From Salinicola aestuarinus (lineage in GTDB: Bacteria; Pseudomonadota; Gammaproteobacteria; Pseudomonadales; Halomonadaceae): a DNA stretch of 64,000 nt. The notes beneath the pieces are model-generated. The model searched no databases. It was not told the DNA's origin and saw nothing but the letters and a program-made list of their open reading frames with translations. Numbering within the stretch: the first letter of the stretch is position 1; each line of letters opens with the position of its first letter. Shown here in pieces: positions 8,567 through 18,904 of the stretch. Where the stretch lies: positions 1 through 64,000 of the forward strand of contig NZ_PZJP01000005.1 in assembly GCF_003206645.1 (NCBI RefSeq). The letters are read 5' to 3'. Made by a program: the position numbers and the translations under genes.

Positions 8567-8863
8567 ATGCGCGCGGAGATTCTCGAACAGATCTACACCA
8601 TCGTCGCCTCGGTGCCGGCAGGGCGAGTGACCACCTACGGCCGGATTGCCCGGATGACCGAAGGCGCGAGCGCCCGGTCCGTTGGAACCGCCATGCGAAC
8701 GCTGCCGGCGGGGCATCAGCTGCCGTGGCATCGGGTGATCGGCGCTTCGCGTCGACTCGCGGATCACGGAGGGGCCGGGCGTCAGCGCGAGAAGCTGCAG
8801 GCCGAGGGCGTGGTGTTTGATGCGACCGGCCGAGTCCCGGCTCAGCGGCTCTGGCCTGATTGA
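8567..8863 (+). CDS. Alkyltransferase-like protein (ATL)
   Basis: A 98-residue MGMT-fold protein in which the usual alkyl-acceptor motif PCHR is PWHR (W54). That marks the ATL family (E. coli YbaZ, fission yeast Atl1). ATLs bind O6-alkylguanine without repairing it and hand the lesion to nucleotide excision repair. The helix-turn-helix segment RVTTYGRIARM (20-30) and the SARSVGTAMR arginine-finger region (35-44) are present. The ATG at 8567 follows GCGGAG at 8555-8560. An upstream in-frame ATG at 8504 would overlap the divergent gene's start and adds unrelated sequence. Confidence 0.92.
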   Translation: MRAEILEQIYTIVASVPAGRVTTYGRIARMTEGASARSVGTAMRTLPAGHQLPWHRVIGASRRLADHGGAGRQREKLQAEGVVFDATGRVPAQRLWPD

Positions 8864-8953
8864 GCGAAGCGTAGGCGATAGGTCCGGCAGGCGGCAACGG
8901 CTCGCGAGACACTCGGCGGAGGGAAGACCCCCGCCATCATGACAGGAGAAGAC

Positions 8954-9535
8954 ATGGCCTCGACTCAGGAAAGCTTCAACGTGCGGCTGCGCAAGCTCGA
9001 CCGCCGCCAGGCGATCGCGTTCATGGCCGCCACTGCCGAAAGGCTGGTGCCCAACTACGTGCTTTACGCCCACGTCAACGCGGTCGGCGACCCGGCCATG
9101 CTGTATAACGTCATCGATCTCGTGTGGGAGTCGCTCAACGTCAAGTCGGCGAAGATCGACTTCGACAAACAGGCCGAGAAGCTCGCGGCGATCGAGCCAC
9201 TCTCGGAAGACGACAGCTTTGGCGCGCGCCGCGCGACCGAGACCATCATGGCCGTAACGACGCTGTTGGATGCACTTCGCTCGGAGGCCTCGGAGTCAGT
9301 GATTGATGTCAGCCGGGTGTCGCGCAACGGTGTCCGCGCGATGATCGAGATGAGTGAGGGAACGGAGGACGCCGAGCAGCTCGATGCGCTGTGTCGCGAG
9401 CACCCTTTGATGCAGGACGAGCACGACTTTCAGGACGCCGTGCTGGAAGCGGTTGAGAACGGTGAGGCGATGCGAGACCTGAGAACGCTGGGGCGAAACG
9501 GTGGCGTCAGCAATCTCGGGCTCACGCTCGACTGA
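8954..9535 (+). CDS. DUF416 (YjaG-family) protein
   Basis: A 193-residue protein that aligns by eye with E. coli YjaG: RLRKLDRRQAIAFMAATAERLVPNY, the L-V-W-E-S-L segment, and a C-terminal SNLG-like end. DUF416 proteins are soluble, mostly helical and of unknown function. The ATG at 8954 is preferred over the one at 8939 because AGGAG at 8943-8947 is correctly spaced for it. The gene stands alone between the ATL gene and a lipoprotein gene. Confidence 0.85.
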   Translation: MASTQESFNVRLRKLDRRQAIAFMAATAERLVPNYVLYAHVNAVGDPAMLYNVIDLVWESLNVKSAKIDFDKQAEKLAAIEPLSEDDSFGARRATETIMAVTTLLDALRSEASESVIDVSRVSRNGVRAMIEMSEGTEDAEQLDALCREHPLMQDEHDFQDAVLEAVENGEAMRDLRTLGRNGGVSNLGLTLD

Positions 9536-9653
9536 GGCGACGCCTCGAGCCGTGAGACGCGCCGGCCCCGCATCGTCCCACTCTCACGACGTTATCGAAA
9601 ACGACTAGGCTCAAGGTCGAAGGTCGTAATCGGTATCACTCAGGGAGAAGGGC

Positions 9654-10418
9654 ATGCAGGGACGTTGCGCGCTGGGAGCGCTGGGGCTGGTCTCGCTGCT
9701 GCTGGCGGGCTGTCAAAGCCTTGGCGATAGAGAAGGTAACGACGCGCTACGCACCGAGCCGGTGGTCAAAAGCGCACACGAGCCGGGGTGTTCGGGAGAC
9801 GGCTGTGCCACCGTCGAGGCCGACTACCTGAGGTTTCCCGCGTCGCCGGCGCTCAGCGCCGATCTCGAGCGGCGCCTCTTCGGGCTCGCTGGTGGCATCA
9901 GCGACAGCGCCGATGGCGGCGCACCGTCGTTCGACGCCTTCGCGGGCCGCGTCTTCGCGGCGGCGAGTCGCGAGCCGCGTCGAACGGACGGTGTGCCAAG
10001 TTACGTCGCCGACCTCGGGGCACAGGTGGTCGCCGACAACCGCCACGCGCGGGTCATCCAGCTCGACGGCTATCTCTTCAGCGGCGGCGCCCATGGTCTG
10101 CCACTCACCGACTATATGGTGATCGACCGCGACACCCTGACGGTGGTCTCGCTGGACGACATGCTGCTGCCGGGGCAGCATCCCGCCTACGAGCGCGCGT
10201 TGGCGCGGGCGCATCAACGCTGGATGGATGGCGACGACATTATGGTCAACGAGGCGAACTGGCCGCTGTCGACCTCCGGCAATGCCGCGCCGCTGGCAGA
10301 GGGGCTTTCGGTCAAGTATCAGGTCTACGAGCTGGGTCCTTACGCCATCGGTCAGCCGACGCTGACGATTCCGTATTCGGAGCTCGGTGGGGTAATAAAG
10401 CCGCGTTACCTTCCCTGA
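9654..10418 (+). CDS. Lipoprotein with DUF3298/RsiV-like domain
   Basis: A 254-residue protein with a signal peptide ending in the lipobox LLLAGC (Cys20). The C-terminal two-thirds matches the DUF3298 / RsiV-type fold: FSGGAHGLPLTDYMVIDRDTLTVVSLDDMLLPG, later a YQVYELGPYAIGQPTLTIPYSEL segment. In related proteins this domain sits with DUF4163 in envelope lipoproteins or anti-sigma factors. There is no adjacent sigma factor, so it is probably an envelope lipoprotein of unknown role. GGGAGAA precedes the ATG. It converges on hisF across a shared hairpin. Confidence 0.75.
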   Translation: MQGRCALGALGLVSLLLAGCQSLGDREGNDALRTEPVVKSAHEPGCSGDGCATVEADYLRFPASPALSADLERRLFGLAGGISDSADGGAPSFDAFAGRVFAAASREPRRTDGVPSYVADLGAQVVADNRHARVIQLDGYLFSGGAHGLPLTDYMVIDRDTLTVVSLDDMLLPGQHPAYERALARAHQRWMDGDDIMVNEANWPLSTSGNAAPLAEGLSVKYQVYELGPYAIGQPTLTIPYSELGGVIKPRYLP

Positions 10419-10440
10419 GCCGTATCGCCGCCCCTGAAAC

Positions 10441-10484
10441 AACGCCGCCGCGCCTTTGGAATCGTCCGAGGGCGCGGCGGCGTT
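10441..10484. terminator. Hairpin between convergent genes
   Basis: AACGCCGCCGCGCC and GGCGCGGCGGCGTT form a perfect 14-bp stem with a 16-nt loop. It lies between the lipoprotein gene (plus) and hisF (minus). The T-tracts are poor, so it is a probable bidirectional terminator. Confidence 0.65.
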
Positions 10485-10512
10485 GACGTCCTGCCGAGGG
10501 TCAGGCTGATGC

Positions 10513-11286
10513 CTACAGGCGCATTTCCAGGCCGTGCTCGGCCATGTAGCGCTTGGCATCGGGGATCGTGTATTCACCGAAGTGGAAGATGCTGGCGGCG
10601 AGCACGGCGTCGGCACCGCCCTCTCTCACGCCCGCGACCAGATGGTCGAGGTTGCCCACGCCGCCGGAGGCGATGATCGGCACCTCGACCGCATCGCTGA
10701 TGGCGCGGGTAACGCCGATATCGAAGCCCGCCTTGGTGCCGTCCCGATCCATGCTGGTCAACAGCAGCTCGCCCGCACCGTACGCCACCATCTTGCGCGC
10801 CCACTCGACGGCATCAAGCCCGGTCGGACGACGTCCACCGTGGGTAAAGATCTCCCAGCGTGGCGTCTCGTTGTCGTCGCTCACCCGCTTGGCGTCGATC
10901 GCGACCACGATGCACTGGCTACCGAAGCGCTCGGCCGCCTCGCGGACGAAGTCCGGGTTCGTCACCGCGGCGGTATTGATCGATACCTTATCGGCACCCG
11001 CGTTGAGCATGGTGCGGATGTCCTCGCAGCGGCGGATGCCACCGCCGACCGTCAGCGGGATGAAGACTTCCCCGGCGATACGCTCGACCATCTCCACCGT
11101 GGTGTCGCGATCCTCGTGACTCGCGGTGATGTCGAGAAAGGTGATCTCGTCAGCGCCCTGCTGATTGTAGCGCTTGGCGATCTCCACCGGGTCACCGGCG
11201 TCGCGAATGCCGAGGAAATTGACACCCTTGACCACGCGGCCGGCGTCGACGTCGAGACACGGGATGATGCGTTTGGCGAGCGTCAT
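10513..11286 (-). CDS. hisF: Imidazole glycerol phosphate synthase subunit HisF
   Basis: A 257-residue (beta/alpha)8 cyclase subunit. It joins ammonia delivered by HisH to PRFAR, giving imidazole glycerol phosphate and AICAR. The start [22 protein letters not shown] carries the catalytic aspartate D12, and the [10 protein letters not shown] segment carries the second one. TVGGGIRR and ASGGVG form the two phosphate sites. The ATG overlaps the hisA stop codon as ATGA, so it is translationally coupled. It is the last gene of hisBHAF. Confidence 0.98.
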   Translation of the reverse strand: MTLAKRIIPCLDVDAGRVVKGVNFLGIRDAGDPVEIAKRYNQQGADEITFLDITASHEDRDTTVEMVERIAGEVFIPLTVGGGIRRCEDIRTMLNAGADKVSINTAAVTNPDFVREAAERFGSQCIVVAIDAKRVSDDNETPRWEIFTHGGRRPTGLDAVEWARKMVAYGAGELLLTSMDRDGTKAGFDIGVTRAISDAVEVPIIASGGVGNLDHLVAGVREGGADAVLAASIFHFGEYTIPDAKRYMAEHGLEMRL

Positions 11287-12035
11287 GTCTTGGCGCCTCC
11301 GGCGCGGATGTCATCGCTGAGCTGCTGGGCGTGGGCGACGTCGAGGGAGCCTTCGTAGATCGCCCGCCCGGTGATTGCGCCGATGATACCGCTATCGGCG
11401 ACCTCGGCCAGGGCACGAATGTCATCGAGGTTGGTCACCCCGCCGGAGGCGATTACCGGTAGGCCGCCGTCACGCGCGAGAGTCGCGGTGGCCTCGACGT
11501 TGACGCCCTGCATCATGCCGTCGCGAGCGATGTCGGTATAGACGATCGAGGAAACGCCGTCGTCGCGAAAGCGCCTGGCGAGATCCACTGCCTTGATCGT
11601 GGAGACTTCTGCCCAGCCGTCGGTGGCAACGAAGCCGTCGCGGGCGTCGAGACCGACGATCACGCGGCCCGGGAAGGCACGGCACGCCTCGCCGACGAAT
11701 TCGGGCTGCTTCACCGCCTTGGTGCCGATGATCACGTAGCCGACCCCGGCCTCGAGATAGTGCGCGATGGTGTCGAGGCTTCTGATGCCGCCGCCGATCT
11801 GGATCGGCAGGTCGGGGTAGGCGCGGGCGATGGCGGTGACCGCCTCGCCGTTGACCGGCTTGCCTTCGAAGGCGCCGTTGAGATCGACCAGATGCAGTCG
11901 GCGTGCCCCCGCCTCGACCCAACGCGCCGCCATGGCGACAGGGTCGTCGCCGTAGGACGTCGCATCTTCCATGCGGCCCTGCTTGAGGCGCACGCACTGC
12001 CCGTCTTTGAGATCGATCGCGGGGATCACCAGCAT
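11283..12035 (-). CDS. hisA: ProFAR isomerase HisA
   Basis: A 250-residue (beta/alpha)8 isomerase that converts ProFAR to PRFAR. It starts [20 protein letters not shown] with catalytic D8. The second catalytic aspartate is in [13 protein letters not shown], and the phosphate sites are QIGGGIRS and ASGGV. The frame runs open about 114 codons upstream, but that part is arginine-rich out-of-frame sequence, so the ATG at 12035 is the start. It overlaps hisF by 4 bp and lies 86 bp after hisH. Confidence 0.97.
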   Translation of the reverse strand: MLVIPAIDLKDGQCVRLKQGRMEDATSYGDDPVAMAARWVEAGARRLHLVDLNGAFEGKPVNGEAVTAIARAYPDLPIQIGGGIRSLDTIAHYLEAGVGYVIIGTKAVKQPEFVGEACRAFPGRVIVGLDARDGFVATDGWAEVSTIKAVDLARRFRDDGVSSIVYTDIARDGMMQGVNVEATATLARDGGLPVIASGGVTNLDDIRALAEVADSGIIGAITGRAIYEGSLDVAHAQQLSDDIRAGGAKT

Positions 12036-12121
12036 GTCGTCCAATCCTTGTCTGTGCGAGCCGTCGCGGGTGCGGCTCAGTGTCGGGTCTTGTCGCCGAA
12101 GCGGGCGCGGACCGCGCCTGG

Positions 12122-12763
12122 CTAGGGAGCCCAGTTGACGAAATTTTCCAGCAGCTGCAGGCCATCCCGGGCGCTTTTCTCCGGGTGGAACTGCACGGCG
12201 AAGACGGTGCCGCGACCGGTCACTACGTGGGCGTCGACCCCGGCGTAGTCGGTCGCGCCGAAGACATCGCTCTCGAGGCCGGCTTCCACGTAGTAGCTGT
12301 GCACGAAATAGAAGCGTGCGCCGTCCTCGATGCCGTCCCACAGCGGATGCGCGTGGCGCTGGACCACCCTGTTCCACCCCATGTGCGGGACCTTGAGGCG
12401 TTCACCGTCGGTGCCGACGAGGCCGTGTCCGAAGTGCCTGACGCGCCCCGGCAGGAAGCCGAGGCAGTCGACGCCGCCGTTCTCCTCGCTGCGCTCGAAC
12501 AGCATCTGCTGGCCCACGCAGATTCCCAGCAGCGGCTTGGCCTGCTCGTCGAGCAGCTCGGAGACCAGCCCGCGAAGCTCGGTGCGCTCGAGTTCGCCCA
12601 TGCAGTCGCGAATCGCGCCTTGGCCCGGCAGCACCAGCCGCGACGCACCGCGGATGGCACGCGGGTCACGGGTGATGGTCACGTTCTCGTGGGTGACATG
12701 CTCGAGCGCCTTGGCGACGGAGTGAAGATTGCCCATTCCGTAATCGATTACCGCGATCGTCAT
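12122..12763 (-). CDS. hisH: Imidazole glycerol phosphate synthase glutaminase HisH
   Basis: A 213-residue class I glutamine amidotransferase that supplies ammonia to HisF. The nucleophile C82 is in GICVGQQ and the His-Glu dyad is in [13 protein letters not shown] (46-50) is the oxyanion-strand motif. It contrasts with the gene at 7840, which belongs to the same superfamily but has lost this cysteine. Second gene of hisBHAF, 58 bp after hisB. Confidence 0.97.
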   Translation of the reverse strand: MTIAVIDYGMGNLHSVAKALEHVTHENVTITRDPRAIRGASRLVLPGQGAIRDCMGELERTELRGLVSELLDEQAKPLLGICVGQQMLFERSEENGGVDCLGFLPGRVRHFGHGLVGTDGERLKVPHMGWNRVVQRHAHPLWDGIEDGARFYFVHSYYVEAGLESDVFGATDYAGVDAHVVTGRGTVFAVQFHPEKSARDGLQLLENFVNWAP

Positions 12764-12821
12764 AGCGCGCTCCTGGTCATGGCAAGGGGGTGCAGCTTAG
12801 CGCATGCCTCGGGGAAGGCGA

Positions 12822-13415
12822 TCATAGCGAGCCCTTGGTCGAGGGCATCTGGCCTGCCATGCGCTCGTCGGGCTCGACCGCGGCGCGCACGGCACGGCCG
12901 AAGGCCTTGAAGATGGTTTCCGCCTGATGATGCGCGTTGAACCCCTTGAGGTTGTCGATGTGCAGCGTGACCTGAGCGTGGTTGACGAAGCCCTGGAAAA
13001 ACTCCCAGAACAGCTGCGTATCGAGGCGGCCGATAGCGGCGCGGGTGAAGGTCACATCCATGAACAGACCCGAGCGCCCCGAGAAGTCGATCACCACCCG
13101 GGAAAGGGCTTCGTCGAGCGGCACGTAGGCATGGCCGTAGCGGCGAATGCCTCGTTTGTCGCCGATCGCCTTGGCGAACGCCTGACCCAGCGTGATGCCG
13201 AGATCCTCGACGGTGTGATGGTCATCGATCTCGAGATCGCCCTTGGCGTCGATGGTGAGATCGAGCATGCCGTGACGCGCGATCTGATCGAGCATGTGGT
13301 CGAGGAAGGGGACGCCGGTCTGGCACTCGAGGCGGCCGCTACCGTCGAGATTCACCGTGACCGTGATCTGCGTCTCCTGGGTGTTGCGTGACACCGTGGC
13401 AGTGCGCTCGGACAT
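12822..13415 (-). CDS. hisB: Imidazoleglycerol-phosphate dehydratase HisB
   Basis: A 197-residue monofunctional dehydratase, without the phosphatase half fused in E. coli HisB. The metal-binding repeats are visible: [17 protein letters not shown] and [11 protein letters not shown] in the first half, [14 protein letters not shown] and [18 protein letters not shown] in the second. The start [17 protein letters not shown] at 13415 follows GGGGAG sequence; 13 further upstream codons look like leader sequence. It heads the minus-strand hisBHAF operon, whose promoter must lie in the 282-bp space shared with the divergent AsmA-family gene. Confidence 0.97.
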   Translation of the reverse strand: MSERTATVSRNTQETQITVTVNLDGSGRLECQTGVPFLDHMLDQIARHGMLDLTIDAKGDLEIDDHHTVEDLGITLGQAFAKAIGDKRGIRRYGHAYVPLDEALSRVVIDFSGRSGLFMDVTFTRAAIGRLDTQLFWEFFQGFVNHAQVTLHIDNLKGFNAHHQAETIFKAFGRAVRAAVEPDERMAGQMPSTKGSL

Positions 13416-13697
13416 GCAGGGGAGTCTCCCGGGGGGTTGGCGAGAATCGGCCATTATAGAGAATCGGCACCGGCATCCGCTACAATGGCGGGATTGCAGA
13501 GCGGCCTGGGCCTGGCCGCTTCATCGACAGGGAGAAGCAGGGGGCATGCCGCAAGCCGCGCGCGCGATCGAGTCGAACTACCGTAGTCCGCCCACCCGAT
13601 GCCCCAGGCGGGGCAGCGCCATGTGCCGTCTCACTCGCGATGCCCGCTGGAAGGGCGAGCCCTCGGGGGTGAGTGACGGCGACCGGGAGGCCACGGC

Positions 13698-16088
13698 ATG
13701 AAAGGGTTGATCAGGGCGTTACTCGCGGCGGTCGGCGTTCTCGCCATGCTCGCCGTTGTGGCAGTGGTGTACATCACCACGTTTTTCGATCCCAACGATT
13801 TGAAGCCTCGCCTGGTCGAGGCCGTTCGCGACCAGAGCGGGCTCGAGCTTGCGCTCGACGGCCCGCTCTCCTGGAGCTTCTACCCGCGGATCGGCGTCAG
13901 CGTCGAGGATGCGGAGGCCTGGCTGCCCGAGCAGACGCACGACGAAGACGCCTTCGTGGGCTTCGACCGGGCGGAGGTGAGCGTTGCCTTCGCGCCGCTG
14001 CTGACCGGCGACGTCTCCATCGACGGCCTGATTCTCGATGGTATGCGCCTGAATCTGATTCGCGGGGCCGACGGTCACGGCAACTGGCAAGTGCTGCTCG
14101 ACCGTCTGGCCGAGAAGGACGCCCAGCACGATGCCGATGTCGCCCCCCGCGCGGCGACAGCCGGCCCGGGGTTGAGTGAGGTCGACGACGAACCGGTGGC
14201 GTTCGATGTCGCCAGCGTCAAGGTCGAGAACAGTCGCGTGCACTATGTCGACCGCGGCGGGGCGGCGGAGGGCGACACCGACGCAGCGGGGGCGCTCGAT
14301 GTCACGCTGGACGCGCTGAGCCTGACCGGCACCAACGTCAGTCCCCGCGCCGCGTTCCCGGTGCAGCTCGCGTTTGACATGCATGGCGTCGAGCCGCGGT
14401 TCGAAGGGCACGTCCAGGCCAAGAGCCGGATGAGCATGGATCTCGCCGCCAAGCGCTACACCTTCGAGAATGTCACGCTCGACGGTCGCGCTCAGGTGCC
14501 GACCCTGGCCGAGCCGCCGCAGACGCTCTCGCTCAAGATCGCCAATCTGCTGGCCGACACCGGGGCGCGACAGTACCGCGCCGAAGGCATCCAGCTTGGC
14601 GCCGGGCTCTCCTTTCCGGGGCTGCAGGAGACGCCACTGTCACTGTCGCTCAAACTCGACGCCGACACGGATCTCGACGCCCACACGGCGTCTCTCGCCA
14701 ACGTATCGCTCACCGGCGACGATGGGCTAGATCTCACCGGCAGCGCGACGCTGAACGGTCTCGACGACGATCTGCGCTACCAGGGCCGGTTCGCCCTCGC
14801 GCCGCTGCCGCTGCGCGACTGGCTGACCCGGTTGGGCGTCGAGGTAACGACCGCCGACCCCGAGGCGCTGACGGCCGTCGCCGCGAACGGCGCCTTCCAG
14901 GGCGATCTCGCGCGGGTCGATGTCGACGATCTCGACCTCACGCTCGACGATACGGTCTTCGACGGCACCTTTGGCGCCGCTTTCGACGGCCGGTCCCTCG
15001 ACTTCGACCTCTCGGGGGGGCGCCTCGATCTGGACGCCTACCTCGCGCCCGCCGGTACGACGTCGGGCGAGGCCAATGACACCCAGACAGCGTGGCTCGG
15101 CGCACTCGGCGTGGCGCCGGCCCTGGCCGCCGCCGAGCAGGCCGAACTGCTGCCGGCCGCGTGGCTCGCCGTGCTGAACCAGCAGGGGCGTTTGACGCTC
15201 GATGCGCTCCAGTTGAAAGGGGTGGAGATGCGCGACGTTACCCTCGAGTCCAGTGGCAGCGACGGGCGCCAGCGGATCGACACGCTCACCGCCGCGCTCT
15301 ACGACGGCCGACTCGACGCCACCAGCGCGCTCGACCTGCGCCAGGAGCCAATGACGTGGTCCTTCACCGAACGGCTCGAGGGCGTCAACGTGGCGCCGCT
15401 GGTCCAGGCGATCAGTGACAAGCCATCACCCCTGCGAGGCAGGCTCGATCTTCAGGGCGATTTCGACTCGCGCACCAATACGCTCGACGGACTCAAGCGA
15501 CACCTCTCGGGTCAGGCGGCCCTGCGTATCGACGACGGTGCCATGCTCGACGTCAATGTCTCGCGCCAGCTCTGCACGGCGGCAGCGGCGCTGCAGGGGC
15601 GTGAGTCGGAGCGCGAATGGAGTGACGACACCCCGTTCGACCGGCTGCGGGCCAGCGTCAGCGTCGACGAAGGCCGCCTTCACAACGAGGATCTCGACAT
15701 CGCCATTCCCGGTATCGCGCTGACCGGCAAGGGTGACGTCGATCTGATCAGCCGCCAGATCGACTACCGGGCGGCAGCGCGCTTCACCGATACGGCGGAC
15801 GAGGCAGCATGTCCGGTCAGCTCGCAGCTGGCCCGGGTCGAGTTTCCGATCCGTTGCCGGGGTGATCTTGCGGCGTCCCCGAGTGAATGGTGCGGCTTGG
15901 ACCGCGAGGCGCTGGGAGAGCGGCTGGCCGCCTTCGCCGAGGGCGAGCTGCGTCAGCGCGCCGGCGAGCGAGTCGATCGGGCACTCGACAAGGCGCTCGA
16001 CGCCGACACCCAGCGCAAGATCGATGACACGCTGGGCGAAGGGGCGTCCCGGGAGCTCGGCGATCGCATCCGGGGGCTATTCGACTGA
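13698..16088 (+). CDS. AsmA-family protein
   Basis: A 796-residue protein with one N-terminal membrane anchor (residues about 7-29) followed by a long periplasmic region. The early FDPNDLKPRLVEAVRDQSGLELALDGPLSWSFYPRIGVSVEDAEAW segment is the AsmA N-terminal signature. The C-terminal part (KGDVDLISRQIDYRAAARF) is the AsmA-like C-terminal domain. AsmA-like proteins are bridge-like lipid-transport proteins spanning the periplasm. In many gammaproteobacteria asmA precedes mutY and yggX, as here. A terminator at 16183 separates it from mutY. The start codon is ATG at 13698. Confidence 0.92.
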   Translation: MKGLIRALLAAVGVLAMLAVVAVVYITTFFDPNDLKPRLVEAVRDQSGLELALDGPLSWSFYPRIGVSVEDAEAWLPEQTHDEDAFVGFDRAEVSVAFAPLLTGDVSIDGLILDGMRLNLIRGADGHGNWQVLLDRLAEKDAQHDADVAPRAATAGPGLSEVDDEPVAFDVASVKVENSRVHYVDRGGAAEGDTDAAGALDVTLDALSLTGTNVSPRAAFPVQLAFDMHGVEPRFEGHVQAKSRMSMDLAAKRYTFENVTLDGRAQVPTLAEPPQTLSLKIANLLADTGARQYRAEGIQLGAGLSFPGLQETPLSLSLKLDADTDLDAHTASLANVSLTGDDGLDLTGSATLNGLDDDLRYQGRFALAPLPLRDWLTRLGVEVTTADPEALTAVAANGAFQGDLARVDVDDLDLTLDDTVFDGTFGAAFDGRSLDFDLSGGRLDLDAYLAPAGTTSGEANDTQTAWLGALGVAPALAAAEQAELLPAAWLAVLNQQGRLTLDALQLKGVEMRDVTLESSGSDGRQRIDTLTAALYDGRLDATSALDLRQEPMTWSFTERLEGVNVAPLVQAISDKPSPLRGRLDLQGDFDSRTNTLDGLKRHLSGQAALRIDDGAMLDVNVSRQLCTAAAALQGRESEREWSDDTPFDRLRASVSVDEGRLHNEDLDIAIPGIALTGKGDVDLISRQIDYRAAARFTDTADEAACPVSSQLARVEFPIRCRGDLAASPSEWCGLDREALGERLAAFAEGELRQRAGERVDRALDKALDADTQRKIDDTLGEGASRELGDRIRGLFD

Positions 16089-16110
16089 GCGATCGCGACC
16101 CGCAGCCCTA

Positions 16111-16158
16111 GCGCCTCGAAACCATGGCGCCTCGAAGCCATAGCGCTTCGAAACCCTG
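16111..16158. repeat. Three 16-bp imperfect tandem repeats
   Basis: The units AGCGCCTCGAAACCAT, GGCGCCTCGAAGCCAT and AGCGCTTCGAAACCCT follow one another exactly, differing at a few positions. They lie between the AsmA-family gene and its terminator. A similar 16-bp period built on TCGA occurs at 57033-57120. Confidence 0.8.
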
Positions 16159-16182
16159 GCAAAGTGCCACGCCCAGTCTTCG

Positions 16183-16210
16183 CGCCGACGCCCGTCGGCG
16201 CTCTCTTTGT
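16183..16210 (+). terminator. Intrinsic terminator after the AsmA-family gene
   Basis: GCGCCGAC at 16183-16190 pairs with GTCGGCGC at 16195-16202 around a GCCC loop, and TCTCTTTG follows. Confidence 0.7.
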
Positions 16211-16244
16211 TACCGACCCACGCTCGCCGGCTCTTGTCGGTAAC
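16209..16244. promoter_or_regulatory. 9-bp inverted repeat upstream of mutY
   Basis: GTTACCGAC at 16209-16217 and GTCGGTAAC at 16236-16244 are perfect complements 18 bp apart, about 130 bp before mutY. It is a candidate operator or second hairpin. No factor can be named. Confidence 0.35.
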
Positions 16245-16376
16245 GTCCGTTCGATTCTGTACAAACTCTCGGTTGCCGCCGCGCGGTGTGTCTCCCGGGA
16301 TATCATGATTCCGCCTGCCCCCCATGATCTGCGTGCGCGGGGCGGGTGAGCCAATGTCTGTTTCAAGAGGTGTCGC

Positions 16377-17462
<1,086 letters not shown>

Positions 17463-17493
17463 ACTCAATCCGACATACAACAGGAGATGATCC

Positions 17494-17766
17494 ATGGCGC
17501 AGACGGTTTTCTGCCGTAAGTATCAACAGGAGCTCGAGGCGCTCCCTTTTCCGCCGCTGCCCGGGGCGAAGGGGCAGGAGATTCAGCAGACGGTCTCCAA
17601 GCCCGCCTGGGAGGAGTGGCAGGCCCAGCAGACGCGCTTGATCAACGAAAAGCATCTCAACATGCTCGACCCCGACAACCGGGCCTATCTGCTCGACCAG
17701 ATGGAGCGTTTTCTCGATAACCGCGATACTGATCACGCCGAGGGTTACGTGCCGCCCAGCGAGTGA
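17494..17766 (+). CDS. yggX: Fe(2+)-trafficking / oxidative damage protection protein YggX
   Basis: A 90-residue YggX protein, recognised by the start MAQTVFCRKYQQELEALPFPP with the conserved C7 and by the LPGAKGQEIQQTVSKPAWEEWQAQQTRLINEKHLNML core. YggX supports iron-sulfur cluster integrity under oxidative stress. Pairing with mutY, itself an Fe-S enzyme of oxidative DNA repair, is common in gammaproteobacteria. ACAGGAGATG precedes the ATG. A hairpin follows the stop codon. Confidence 0.96.
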   Translation: MAQTVFCRKYQQELEALPFPPLPGAKGQEIQQTVSKPAWEEWQAQQTRLINEKHLNMLDPDNRAYLLDQMERFLDNRDTDHAEGYVPPSE

Positions 17767-17780
17767 CTCTGGCGTCGCAA

Positions 17781-17821
17781 ACCGGCCTTCGGCGGCACTG
17801 GAAGGCCGGTCTCATCTTTTT
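17781..17821 (+). terminator. Terminator after mutY-yggX
   Basis: ACCGGCCTTC at 17781-17790 pairs with GAAGGCCGGT at 17801-17810 (10 bp). A short U-rich tail CTCATCTTTTT follows. Confidence 0.75.
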
Positions 17822-17833
17822 GAAATAAAAGGC

Positions 17834-17862
17834 TTGACCCCAAAACGGCTTGTTGGTTTAAT
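17834..17862 (+). promoter_or_regulatory. tRNA operon promoter
   Basis: TTGACC (17834-17839) and TTTAAT (17857-17862) are separated by 17 bp. The downstream discriminator GCGTCCCC is G+C-rich, as expected for stringently controlled stable-RNA promoters. It lies just before the tRNA-Phe gene. Confidence 0.75.
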
Positions 17863-17879
17863 GCGTCCCCGTTGGCAAC

Positions 17880-17955
17880 GGCCAGATAGCTCAGTCGGTA
17901 GAGCAGGGGATTGAAAATCCCCGTGTCGGCGGTTCGATTCCGTCTCTGGCCACCA
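17880..17955 (+). tRNA. tRNA-Phe (GAA)
   Basis: 76 nt with CCA encoded. The acceptor stem GGCCAGA pairs with TCTGGCC, and the anticodon loop TTGAAAA gives GAA. It is the first gene of a Phe-Gln-Thr cluster. Confidence 0.97.
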
Positions 17956-17962
17956 TCATTGC

Positions 17963-18037
17963 TGGGGCATCGCCAAGTGGTAAGGCACCGCTTTTTGGTA
18001 GCGGTATGCGCAGGTTCGAATCCTGCTGCCCCAGCCA
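17963..18037 (+). tRNA. tRNA-Gln (TTG)
   Basis: 75 nt with CCA encoded. The acceptor stem TGGGGCA pairs with TGCCCCA, and the anticodon loop TTTTGGT gives TTG. It lies 7 bp after tRNA-Phe. Confidence 0.96.
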
Positions 18038-18056
18038 TCGCCAACGTCTCTAGCTC

Positions 18057-18132
<76 letters not shown>

Positions 18133-18173
18133 GAGCTTAGAGATGAATACAAAGGCTGTTACAGCCTTGCAGA

Positions 18174-18198
18174 AAACCGCCCCTCGAGGCGGTTTTTT
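18174..18198 (+). terminator. Terminator of the tRNA cluster
   Basis: AACCGCC (18175-18181) pairs with GGCGGTT (18188-18194), and the T-tract runs from 18193 to 18198. Confidence 0.88.
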
Positions 18199-18320
18199 CG
18201 TTTCTACGGATTCATTGCCACCGTCTTTTCTTGCGGTGACGTCACTCGCCGACTGACCGCTTCACGCGTGGCGTCACGGGGCATTGTCGTTACCGCGACG
18301 CCTGCACGTCTGGGGCGACG

Positions 18321-18797
18321 CTAGAGTTTCAGCCAGGCATAAAGCAGTTTGTAGAAGATCTCCTCGGTGAGCGCGTCGTACTGAGAGAGATGGCGCTTGT
18401 GACCGAACTGGAGGTCCGAGATGTAGTGCACCCCGTCGGACTCGATGATCTCCTTGACGTCGTCCTCATCGCTGGTCGCGAACAGCAGCGTTCTGCCCGT
18501 ATCCAGAAAGCCATCCTCCGGACGCACGTGAATCTTGCACGCGCCGAGATCGATTACCTGGTCGTTGAGCTCCAGGCGGTAGACCTCGCTGAATCTCTCC
18601 AGCACATGCTCACGCGCCGAGTACTGAATATTGGACCGATCGAGGTCGAGCGCTTTGACCCAGGTATCGACCTGCGATTGCAGCGCGTTCAATTCGGCGC
18701 GCCGGGTGTTCAGCGATGCTTCGAGCTCCCGCCGCTCCGCCTGACTTTCTGCCACGGCGTCCTTGATACGCTGTTTGAGCTGCTCGATATCTGCCAT
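18321..18797 (-). CDS. Hypothetical protein with coiled-coil N-terminus
   Basis: I do not recognise this 158-residue protein. Residues 1-50 (MADIEQLKQRIKDAVAESQ onward) are strongly helical and charged with heptad-like spacing, and probably form a coiled coil. The rest (about 60-158) is mixed alpha/beta, with GACKIHVRPEDGFLDTGRTLLFATSDEDDVKEII and ending in KLLYAWLKL. There is no signal peptide or membrane segment. The start at 18797 has AAGG 9 nt upstream; the ATG at 18806 is possible but badly spaced. Codon use matches neighbouring genes, so it is probably a real cytoplasmic protein. It stands alone. Confidence 0.7.
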   Translation of the reverse strand: MADIEQLKQRIKDAVAESQAERRELEASLNTRRAELNALQSQVDTWVKALDLDRSNIQYSAREHVLERFSEVYRLELNDQVIDLGACKIHVRPEDGFLDTGRTLLFATSDEDDVKEIIESDGVHYISDLQFGHKRHLSQYDALTEEIFYKLLYAWLKL

Positions 18798-18904
18798 GAC
18801 GTGCATCCTTGTCGTTATGAGTCCGCTCGAGGCCGACTGAGCCGGATCGATGGATTCAAAGTGTAGTCGCCGCCTTTCAGCGGGAGACAATTATTACAGG
18901 CAAT

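Noticed and set aside
8567..8863. O6-methylguanine methyltransferase
   Set aside because: The alkyl-acceptor cysteine is tryptophan (PWHR), so it is an ATL protein.
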